Of a DNA stretch of 64,000 nucleotides, positions 55,501 through 64,000 are shown one piece after another. Within the stretch, counting starts at the first letter, position 1. The number at the start of each line of letters is the position of its first letter. Under the pieces are notes generated by a model. It was given only the letters and a program-made list of their open reading frames with translations, did not search any database and was not told where the DNA came from. The DNA is from Onthophagus taurus (Eukaryota; Arthropoda; Insecta; Coleoptera; Scarabaeidae), in NCBI RefSeq assembly GCF_036711975.1, contig NC_091970.1, positions 4,905,501 through 4,969,500 of the forward strand. Direction: 5' to 3'. A program made the translations under genes and the position numbers.

Positions 55501-58500
55501 TCTAGATGCCTCAAAATCTTTTCATTTATTGATTTATTCTTAAAATTAATTCTTGGAATCTTTGAACTCCCCGCTTTATTTTTCTCAACCTTAATCGATT
55601 TATTTTCTTGAAATTTTCGTTTCCGTACTGGTAATTTTGACTTCAATTTCTTCTCAATCACATTTTTTTCTTCGTATTTCACCACCTCTTTCTCCAAACA
55701 CTCCTTATTTGAGCAACTTATTTTGCATTCTTCATGGAAAATCGGTTGTAAAGGGGCCCGTTTAATTATTTTCGGCTTTGGCTTCATCCGATAATAAATT
55801 TTCTTTGTTTCCTTAATTTCCATAGGTTTATGGCTAGTTTTAAACGCAATTTTTGAAGGTTTTTTGATATTACAAAACGAAGATTTAATTTTTTTAACTC
55901 CCCCCGATAACGGTTTGATTTCCGGAAGCGATGTACTCCTTAATATTAACCCATCATCCAACGATGGCTTTAATTTCTCAATATGAAACTCTTTCGAGGT
56001 TTGAACACTCTTTTTTATTATTATTTTAGGTCTCTTCTTTTTCCCCTTAACTTCCGGGGGCTCAAACACTCCCATGCTCTTCAAAAAAGCTCTAAATTCA
56101 TCGGTTATTTCCAAAATCGGTTTCCCAACTCCTGATGAAGCATGCTCAAACGCATTTTTAAGTTTTGGTTTTACAGGAAAATCGACAACTTTAATTTCCT
56201 CCTCTTTTTTTTGCACCAAAACTTCCTCCACATCCTCAACCCCCTCATCAACATCCGCCTCAATAATCTCCTCAACTTCCCTCTCATCAACATCCGCAAC
56301 AGCCGCCTCAATAATCTCCTCAACTACCCTCTCATCAACACCCGCAACAACCGCCTCAATAATCTCCTCAACAACCCCCTCCACAATATCCTCAGCTTCC
56401 TTTTTAATTTCATCATCAGACACCAAAATATCGTATCGAATCCCATCATCAACCTTCTCTACATCTCGCTTAATTAACTCATCTTTCCCACGGAGTACTT
56501 CTCTAAGAAAATTTAACTGATTTGCATCATCCTCTTTTGTCTCCTCAACTTCACCAACATCTTCTTGAACCTAAAATCAAATAAATTAATTCTCAAATTT
56601 AATAAAAACATCTTAATTACCTCCTCCTCCTCATCGAAAGCACTCAAACTCGCTCCTGTGTCGTCCTCCTCGACTTTAACACCTTCCAAACATGGCTCAA
56701 TATCAGTAATCATAGGTTTTCGTATCATTCTCCATAAATACGTTCTTAAAAGCGTCATTAACATCTCATCGCTTATATGTTGCCTTAACCCGCTTACTAA
56801 ATAAACCGTTTTGGGGCGAATTATTTCCAATTCATCGAGATTACTTTTCGGGAGTCTTGGGGGTGCTCGAAATAAATAATCATCGGTTGAATCGGAGTCG
56901 CTTGTGATTTGAAGTCTTTCCGAAATTGTAACTGTGCTGCTCTTCAACGATGGGGAACCTTGATGAACCAAAACCAACGAATTACGACCCGGCAGGATTT
57001 GTTGGAGATTGTAGATGTGTTGGTTCGTATTTTTGGGTAAAGAAAGGGTGTGTCGGGTTGATGGGGTCCCTCCATAAGCTAATTGTAGGTTAGATTTTTC
57101 GATTTGTTCTCGTTGAGGGGTTAATTTTAGGAGAACGCTTGATGTTAATAAAAGATCTTCGGGGGATTTTCCGATTTCTTTGATTTTTGGGAAAGCCCGC
57201 GTTATTCTTGGTAAAGGTTTAGTTATAACTCTAAAAAAAATAATAAATTAGAATTAATCTAACGTCATTAATTTAGGTTACTTTGTTACTTACTTTGTTT
57301 TTCCAACTAAATCCCCCGAAATTAAAACTGGTTCAAAATTGTTTTTCTCAAAAGGATACGGTTTCTCCTCTTCGATAAGATCTAAAGGGTCCTCAACGTC
57401 TTGACGTATTTCGGGGGGTTTCCAAAAATGATACCATCTCCTTTTTGATTTAGCTTGTTTTTTATCACGGAAAATTTTCTTTTTCGGTGCTTCTTTGATT
57501 TTAATTTCTTTCTTCTTTTTAGGACGTTTACAACAATTAACCAAATTCAATTTGCTTTTTGATTTTGCTTTTTTCTTTCTCAAAAACATTTTTTTGTAAC
57601 GATCGGCTAATTGTCCCCATGATCGTTTCCCCTCCAATTCACCATCATTACCATTATTAAAGTCTTGTGTAGGTTCTTCAACGTGGTGTATTAAAGGGTA
57701 ATCTCCGGATAACGCGCCGAGTTCATCGAGAATCTCATCAACTATATCGGAAGGCAGATCACCAAAGATGTCACTATTTACTAACGATAACTCGTCTTCT
57801 TTAATTTCGCTTTTGTTTTGAGGTGAAGTTATTAAATTCTTTTTTAAAGTTAATATAAGGCTTTCATCGTTAATGCTTTTGACGGATTCTTTTTCGATTA
57901 ATTTAATATCGTCGGGTCCAATTGGGTGGAAAGTGCTGATCAATTCCCCTTTTAAGGTGCGATCATTAATTAACTCATCTTTTATACTTTTTGTAACCTC
58001 AATTTTAACCGGGGTTTTAACTTCATCTTTAAGTTTTTGTTCGGAACGTTTTAATTCCAAGAATTCTTGATCAACAATTGATGACGAACTTCTAAATTGA
58101 ATGTAGTTATCAACTTTGTAAATAGAGATGTCATTGTTAACTTTTTCTTGGATCAATTTGGGTTGAAACAACTCTTTTGGACTGTTTCGTTGGGCTTTTT
58201 TTGAAACCGGTTTTTTAATTCTTTTTGATTCATTATTTTTTTTCTTTTTAGCAATTTTCTTCTTTTTAATTTTCGAGCTGATTATTTTAACTTTTTCTTT
58301 TCCAGGTGAAACGTTCAACACACTTTGATGTTTGTTTACGTTCTCGGTAATAACGGGGTAAGTTATTAATCGATTGAAATAATTTTTTGGGGGCGACAAA
58401 AAGAAATTATTATCCCCACCCCCTAAATAGGTTGACTCAAAAGATTTTTTTTCATTTTTTAAAAAACGATCTTCATCTTTGTTGCTGAAACTCCACGTGT

Positions 58501-58947
58501 AAAGCGATAAAACCGTTTGTTTCTTAAAAACTTCATCATCACTAAAATCATCATCATTATCATCATCAATGTCTGAATTTTCTTTGGGGAGGTTTATTAT
58601 TTTTGTCGTTGAGTCTTTAGCATCACCCTCGATTACGACGTTAGAAAACTGCACTTTTAAAGGGATATTTAAGTTATCGATTGAGTTGGAATCTTCTTCG
58701 TCAATTTCTTCGGTGTTACTCCAACTGTTTGAATATTTTCCTTTGTTTAATAACTCCGTGACAACTTTTTTAGCTTTAAAAAAATATTTTTTTACTTTTC
58801 TTTGGTGTAATTCATCTAAAACAAAATAAAATAACCTTTAAAATTTTTCTTTTTAATCACACGCCTGCTTACCACGAGATACGCGGATAACTCATCGAGG
58901 GGGAGGCGCAAGAGACTCTCAAAGCTGACTATTTCGCGTTGATACAT
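49580..58947 (-). CDS. Giant Lys/Ser-rich disordered protein with CxC modules, about 2,710 aa
   Basis: Exons in phase: 58863-58947 (tentative first), 57294-58815, 56621-57230, 53880-56570, 51987-52865 and 49580-51934. Exons 2-6 alone encode 2,685 aa. I do not recognise the family. Visible: a leucine-rich helical start (SFESLLRLPLDELSAYLV), Lys-rich basic tracts (KSKRERSKSKDKSKVKSKHK), an acidic VEEII repeat region in exon 4 (three copies of about 17 residues), TQT-type motifs (KSVQTS, KSQTQTE, KSSTQTD), and many short Cys-x-Cys modules in exons 5-6 (GLCYC, GLCNC, KGCICDD, KCFCDYEEED). A conserved-looking helical patch (KKYLSQVSSTELEDIVLELV) lies near the C-terminus. The first intron was set by phase (AGGC|GTGTGATT, 47 nt) and is the weakest join. 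Confidence 0.7.
52968..53878. repeat. Tandem repeat inside intron, about 405-bp unit, 2.3 copies
   Basis: The landmark TTTGAGATATTTAATCTCGA with CATTAAATTA occurs near 53012-53056, 53420-53460 and 53826-53859. Between landmarks each unit carries the block AGGTGTCGCTAATA/AGATGTCGCTGATA and GGAAAATTTCCTTTT. The last unit runs to the 5' splice site of the exon ending at 53880. Confidence 0.8.
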
Positions 58948-59205
58948 TAAATCCAGCGCCTCGCCAGCAAACGATTTGAAGCAAAATCGTTTTTTTTTTA
59001 CCTTTGTTCAGATACAAGTCTCTCATAAGAAGTAAATGTCTTCTCAAACAAATATCTTTCAAACCGCCGAGGACGTTTGAGAGCGAGGCGCTAAATTTGA
59101 TACATCAATACGAAGACCTCGGGGGAGTGAGGATATAATTTTACGGATACAATGTATTATAAATAAGATAGTTTTAAGCGATGAGTCATTCGCGTGTTTC
59201 GTGGT
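58863..59205. repeat. Inverted duplication around the first exon of the giant gene
   Basis: Minus-strand GGCGAGGCGCTGGATTTAAT continuing GTATCAACGCGAA is matched on the plus strand by GAGCGAGGCGCTAAATTTGA continuing TACATCAATACGAA (59083-59120), and minus GATGAGTTATCCGCG...CGTGGTAAG by plus GATGAGTCATTCGCG...CGTGGTAAG (59178-59206). The arms are diverged and separated by about 120 bp. Confidence 0.65.
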
Positions 59206-59210
59206 AAGAA

Positions 59211-61157
59211 CTACACAACGTAATCCTTTAAGTTAATTCTTTTTTGATACGTACTCACTTTTCGTTCTCTCGCATACAAAATCCTTTCGTTATCATCGAA
59301 ATCACGATCATCTTGATCTAAGTCGTCCAAATTCGTTTGGACTCCAATATGAAACGTATTCCTTTTTGAGACTGCTAATAACTTCTTATTTCTTACGTTA
59401 TTTATCGTTTGAACACCCATCGATTGATTTTTCTCATTAATCGTATTCGTCGATTTATCAACGGAGATAAATAAAGAATTCCCCGCCATCGTTGAGATAT
59501 CGGCCAACTCATTTTTGGGGTAACAAGTTCCACGGTCTTTAGTAGACACGTTTAATATATTAAAAGTTTGATTTGTTGTTGGTTTAGGTTCTGTTATTTC
59601 AACTTTTTTTTTGAATAAATTTCCGAATTTAAATTCCTTTTTTTCTTCCGATTTAACTTTATTTATAATTTTTTTTGAATCTTTCCCTAAATTCGAATCT
59701 TTTTTATTTAAAGTTTTCATATGAATATTATGCAATAAAGGATGTAATAGAGTCACCGGGGTGCTTTTACAAACACTTTGATTCTCCAGCGGGCACAATT
59801 CCATTCTTTGCAGCTCTTCGGGTGATTCAACAACCGAATCTGACCCCAACGAGCTTTGATCATCATGCAAAAGCACCTCCAAATATTTCTCCATCTTCGA
59901 AGTAATCGCATCAATTTCAAAGTCAACCTTTTTGATGGAATCTTCCTCAACCTCCTCGTTAGTTTGATTTTTTAATTTTTTTTTCCCAATAATTATTTTG
60001 GGAACTCTTTTTTTCTTAACATCGTCTAAAACGGAATTTGTTTCGTTGTTAACTTTTATATCGGTCCCTATAAAAGTGGGATATCGTTGCTTATCGGATA
60101 ATTCTCGATTTCCCGATAATTTATTTAAGGATTTTTGGATATCTTCGGTTAAAATCGGGTTATCCGATGTTAAAAATTCGGCAACTTTAGATAAAGCTTC
60201 TTTTCGCTCTTCCGTTTCATCCACTTTTTTGGTTGCTTTCACTTTTAATTTGTAAATTGAAGGTTTTGTTTTTAAAGCATCATCATTTTTTGGTTTAATT
60301 AAGATCGAGGGAATTTTCGATTGAGTATCCCCCTGATTTTTATTCTTCCTAACAAACTCTAACCACTCGAAAAATTTACTTTGAATCTCCTCGTAAATAC
60401 AAGTATCGCTAGTACTCGTACAACAGCTTCTTTTTTCTGTACCCAGATTTATTCTAACCGATCTTTTCTTCCTTGTTTCATTAACTTCGTCTTCCTTTAA
60501 AGTATCATCGGTGCTTTCAAACATTTTACTTTGATTTGCGAATAAAATCGTTGTTGATTTTTGGGAGATATTCGAAGTGTTCGTTTCTTTGTTGCATCGA
60601 AAGTTATCGGAATATTGGGTGATTTTATCCGAGAAATTAAATTTATTCCCATCAGTTTGTGTTGTTTCATCTTTCATATCAGTAAATAATTTATCCTCAA
60701 CTCCACTTTGTAAACTCGTGGCGCTTAAATATTGTGTTCCTTTATCTCGATTAAAACTTTTTTTTTGATAATTTAAACTAATCGGGTAAGCATCCAATTT
60801 AATCGGCCTCGAAAGTTGAAAAAAACTCGTGCTTAAAAACGTCGTTGTACTCAAACACTCCTCAGGATTTTCTTTATTCTTATCGAAATACTTATTAAAT
60901 TCTTTTTCGAAAAATTTTGAGGTTATCTCTTTTAAAATCGGCGCAATATCGTCTTCTAATTTTTCTTTGTCAAACTTCTCCGAATTTAAATTTGCTTTAC
61001 TATTAAATTTCTTTTCCAATTCATTTTTCTTGCGAAAACATGCACAAAAATTTCTAAATTTAAATCTTCCGTTGGGACGTTCTGGTCGAAACGAAATGGG
61101 ATATTTTCTTCTTCTACTTTTGAAATTGGCGTGGGACGCTCGAACTGATGAGTACAT
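59211..61157 (-). CDS. Lys/Ser-rich protein with TQT-type motifs, 648 aa (or 5' part of the giant gene)
   Basis: Single open frame from ATG 61157 to TAG 59211. The basic N-terminus (SRRRKYPISFRPERPNGRFK, then NFCACFRKKNE) is followed by disordered, charged sequence with repeated short motifs of one style: KGTQYLS, ETTQTDG, KETNTSN, KSTNTIN, MGVQTIN, IGVQTNL. The same style occurs in the next gene on the strand (KSVQTS, KSQTQTE, KSSTQTD). A strong donor inside the frame (CGAAAA|GTGAGTAC, exon end 59259) could splice in phase 0 to 59001 (AAAG|GTAAAA), which continues into the 58863 exon; the two would then be one gene of about 3,364 aa. Function unknown. A short 9-codon ORF precedes the ATG. 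Confidence 0.65.
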   Translation of the reverse strand: MYSSVRASHANFKSRRRKYPISFRPERPNGRFKFRNFCACFRKKNELEKKFNSKANLNSEKFDKEKLEDDIAPILKEITSKFFEKEFNKYFDKNKENPEECLSTTTFLSTSFFQLSRPIKLDAYPISLNYQKKSFNRDKGTQYLSATSLQSGVEDKLFTDMKDETTQTDGNKFNFSDKITQYSDNFRCNKETNTSNISQKSTTILFANQSKMFESTDDTLKEDEVNETRKKRSVRINLGTEKRSCCTSTSDTCIYEEIQSKFFEWLEFVRKNKNQGDTQSKIPSILIKPKNDDALKTKPSIYKLKVKATKKVDETEERKEALSKVAEFLTSDNPILTEDIQKSLNKLSGNRELSDKQRYPTFIGTDIKVNNETNSVLDDVKKKRVPKIIIGKKKLKNQTNEEVEEDSIKKVDFEIDAITSKMEKYLEVLLHDDQSSLGSDSVVESPEELQRMELCPLENQSVCKSTPVTLLHPLLHNIHMKTLNKKDSNLGKDSKKIINKVKSEEKKEFKFGNLFKKKVEITEPKPTTNQTFNILNVSTKDRGTCYPKNELADISTMAGNSLFISVDKSTNTINEKNQSMGVQTINNVRNKKLLAVSKRNTFHIGVQTNLDDLDQDDRDFDDNERILYARERKVSTYQKRINLKDYVV

Positions 61158-62377
61158 TTCGCTTAATTTTCTTTTACGTAAAATCTTTCTCGTCGTTTGC
61201 CATCGCGATGAACTGATGAATTTGGCGCGAAAAGAACATGCGTCAAAAGAAAGATAATGTCAAGAAATTTTTGACTTTTAAACAAAAATGTTATTACATC
61301 TCGTTTCCATGGCTTTTTCCTAAAAAAAACGGGAATTTAATAAGTATTGAGAAGTGAATCAGAAAAAACTTTATAGTTGTAGGGATAGTATTAGTTGTAG
61401 TGTTAGTTCAATTTTTGTTGAGCAACCTAATGATATCTAGAACTAACTAACGCCTAGCAACATCACTAGAACTAACACTGAACCTAGAACTAGAAACATT
61501 CGGGTTTAGCCCCACGTCTCTCAAGACGGCGAAACCCGAATGATTCTAGTTCTAAGTCTTGTGTTAGTTCTAGTGATAGTGTAATACTAGAACTAACACT
61601 GGACCTCATGGATCATTCGGGGTTAGCCGTCTTTAGAGACGTTTGGCTAAACCAGAATGTTTCAAGTTCTAGGTCTAATGTTAGTTCTAGTGACAGTGCT
61701 AGATAGCGCTAGTTAGCATAAGATATCACTATGTTGCATATCTTTATTGCACTAAAACTATAGATAAAAAACTAAAATTGTAAATAAAAACCAAAATAGT
61801 AAATAAACTACATAATAAAGAATGTTTACATTAAATAAGGTCATCTATAACGTGTAGGTGTAGACGATGAAGGCCAGATAAATAAAAAATAAGGTGAGTA
61901 CTAAAGTAAATAAAAAAAAATCTTAATTAAAAAATCTTTTTTTTCGCATATAGGATCTGTTTTATCAATTTTATTGTCAAATCGTTAATCAATCAGTTTT
62001 TTTCCCGAGATTTATGAGAAATTTTATTGAATTATCAATTTAATCAAGAATTTCAAAAATTTAAATGTAATGTTTATCACTTAAAAACATACTCGATTAA
62101 TTTACGTACATAATTTTTTTTAAATAAAGATAAAATGTATACTAGAAATAACTTGATTATTTATTAAAATCGTTATCTTGCAAAAAAACACTTTCTTATT
62201 GCACTATTTTTTTTTATCTTGAAGTGGGACTTATACAATCCCCGATTGAGTGAATTATACCTCTTTCTTTTATTTACTTATCGAAAATCGCAGATTTACA
62301 ACGACTATATAAATCGAAACATTTTAATTGTAACGCTTCATTTCAACAATGCATGTGAGATAAAAAATCGAATCAAA
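61158..62377. other. Divergent promoter region with hairpin repeats
   Basis: Lies between two divergent genes. 61395-61725 is a double family-A hairpin; 61740-62200 is very AT-rich with no gene-like signal. The sugar transporter promoter is probably within the last 200 bp. Confidence 0.5.
61395..61725. repeat. Hairpin repeat family A, two adjacent foldbacks
   Basis: First foldback: ACTAGAAACATTCGGGTTTA...TAAACCCGAATGATTCTAGT hinge with CGTCTCTCAAGACG (about 61490-61552). Second: GGATCATTCGGGGTTAGCC...GGCTAAACCAGAATGTTTC with GTCTTTAGAGAC (about 61610-61665). Both flanked by GTTAGTTCTAGTG words. Confidence 0.75.
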
Positions 62378-63903
62378 ATGAAAATTAATTTTGAAAATAC
62401 GAGATATATGCAATATGCGGCTTCAGTTTCAGGTAAATTTGTTTATATATTAAAATAATTCATATAATTAATTTTTTGTGTAGCTGCTTTAGGAGGAACT
62501 TCGATTGGGATGATGGTGGCTTGGCCATCTCCGACTTTACCTAAATTACAATCGGAAAATTCTCCAATTGGGTACCCAATATCAGATGTAAGAATTAAAA
62601 CATAAAAAAAATTAAATTAATTATTATTTTGTTGTAGGAGGATGGTTCTTGGATGGTGGGGACACTTTTTTTATCATCGATCCCCGCTGCAATTTTAACC
62701 GGGTGGAGTGTAGATCATTTAGGGCGTAAAAAAACCCTTTTAATCACCACATTCATCGCCTTTTTAAACTGGTTATTATTAATGTTTGCAAATTCCGTTG
62801 CAATGTTAATTATTGGACGAGCCGTTGCTGGAGTTGCGATGGGTTGTTGTATCCCAGCCTTAGTTATTTATATCGCTGAAATATCCGAAGAAGATATCCG
62901 TGGAAAAACGGGAACTTATTTCATGTTATTAAAAGCGATGGGAACGATAATAGTTTTAGTAGCCGGTCCTTACATTTCTTATTTAGCCCTACTTATCATT
63001 TGTGCGTGCGTTCCTTTAATTTCGTTCTGCACGTTCTTTTTTATGCCGGAATCTCCGTTTTATTATATAAAAAGTGGGAATAAAGAGGAAGCTAAAAGAA
63101 GTTTATTAAGGTTATCGAAGAAAAATGTAACGGAAAAGTTTTTGGAGGATCGTTTGGAATACATAGAGCGCACGATTGAAGAGGATATGAAAAATAAGGG
63201 GAGTCTAAAAGAGTTATTAACGAAAAAGGAGTATAGATTTACGATATTTCTTTTATTTGGAATTAAATCTTTGCAACAATTTAATGGAAACACAGCTCTA
63301 GAGGCTTATATCCAACCGATTATCGAATCTTCAAACAGTGGAATTGAGCCTGAAATTGCATCAATTATCATTGGGTGTATCCAACTTCCCGCTGTGTATC
63401 TTTCTGGGATTTTAGTTGATAAATTAGGGAGGAAGCCTTTATTTATAACATCAACAATCGGTTGTGGAATTGCTTTATTTGGGGAAGGAACTTATTTTTT
63501 AATTAAAGATTACTTAGAAAAGAGTACTTCAGGAATTGGTTGGATCCCAACTGCCGGTTTAGCACTGTTTTGGATATCTAACCCCATTGGGATAATGACC
63601 TTACCATACGTATTACTCGGAGAACTCTTCCCAACAAATATTAAAGCACCTGCCGTTGGTCTCGCCACCTTTTACGGCGGAGTAACATCGTTTTTAGTTT
63701 CGAAATTTTTTAAACCTCTCAGTAACGCGATCGGAATTTACACGGTTTTTTATATTTTTTGCGGGATTTGCGTAGCTGGGTGTTTATTCATATTTATTTT
63801 CTTACCGGAAACGAAAGGAAAAAATTTCCAAGAAATCCAAGCGATTATTTCCAACAAAAAGAATGGAACCAAAAATAATAACAAAGACGAGAATCTCAGT
63901 TAA
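62378..63903 (+). CDS. Facilitated sugar (trehalose-type) transporter, MFS, 474 aa
   Basis: Three exons: 62378-62432, 62484-62587 and 62638-63903. Twelve membrane helices with the sugar-porter signatures in order: VDHLGRKKT after TM2, GRAVAGVAMG, PESPFYYIKSG at the middle loop, QQFNGNTALEAYIQ in TM7, DKLGRKPLF after TM8, GELFPTNIKAPAVG in TM10 and PETKGKNFQEI at the end. Facilitated plasma-membrane uptake of hexose or trehalose is expected from the Tret1-like/GLUT family; the substrate cannot be read from sequence. The N-terminus (MKINFENTRYMQYAASVSAA) matches the usual short cytosolic leader. Confidence 0.93.
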
Positions 63904-64000
63904 ACTATTTTAATTAATAAATTTGTAATTTTCTTAATTCATTTTGTTGATATCAACAATTTAATATATTTAATAACTTTTAGTTTGAATATTTTAAACT

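Noticed and set aside
56074-56520. 148-codon plus-strand Ser/Thr-rich ORF
   Set aside because: Antisense shadow of the VEEII repeat region of the giant gene; the repeat keeps the opposite frame open.
58569-58829. 86-codon plus-strand Ser-rich ORF
   Set aside because: Antisense to exon 2 of the giant gene; no splice or start context.
58873-58947. Donor CTCGTG|GTAAGC at 58872 as the end of the first exon of the giant gene
   Set aside because: A strong-looking site, but phase 0 there would put a stop a few codons into exon 2; the weaker site AGGC|GTGTGA keeps the frame open. Left as uncertain.

Overview
The window is a gene-dense, AT-rich piece of nuclear DNA from an insect, most likely a holometabolous one and plausibly a beetle. 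The order is an inference from short introns (about 45-65 nt in most genes), AT-rich spacers, interspersed repeats and the protein set (takeout/JHBP-like protein, facilitated sugar transporter, a CG6770-type NUPR protein). No bacterial, plasmid, CRISPR or recognisable viral feature was seen. Coding models were built by joining exons at GT/AG sites and checking reading phase at every junction.

Left third (1-21 kb): an unrecognised helical-repeat protein on the minus strand (79-2597); a 7.5 kb gene-poor, repeat-rich spacer; a ten-exon secreted protein with two tandem JHBP-like lipid-binding domains (10082-15080, minus); a one-exon coiled-coil protein (15436-16434); and a rhodopsin-like orphan GPCR with a long tail (16722-20061). 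Hairpin-forming repeats, two nested TA-flanked MITEs and a 121-bp tandem repeat fill the spacer and the long introns.

Middle (21-44 kb): gamma-glutamyltransferase (22951-28665) with two alternative first coding exons and a complete NUPR1/CG6770 gene nested in an intron; a small BTB zinc-finger protein; actin-interacting protein 1 (WDR1/flare); a 59-aa putative secreted peptide; LIN54/Mip120; an unrecognised 117-aa protein; mitochondrial porin (VDAC); and sds22 (PP1 regulatory subunit 7).

Right third (44-64 kb): SRSF2/SC35; a 272-bp MITE with perfect 9-bp target duplications; LAMTOR4; the AP-1 protein Jun, preceded on the likely same transcript by a 59-codon membrane-type small ORF ending 11 nt before the Jun start; a giant Lys/Ser-rich protein of roughly 2,700 aa (or about 3,360 aa if fused with the ORF upstream) carrying TQT-type motifs and Cys-x-Cys modules; and a sugar transporter.

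Most neighbours are unrelated housekeeping or signalling genes arranged head-to-head or tail-to-tail, with no sign of an operon-like pathway. The least explained items are the Jun upstream ORF, the giant Lys/Ser-rich gene with its inverted-duplicated first exon, the two-domain JHBP-like protein, the small secreted peptide, and the hairpin repeat families.
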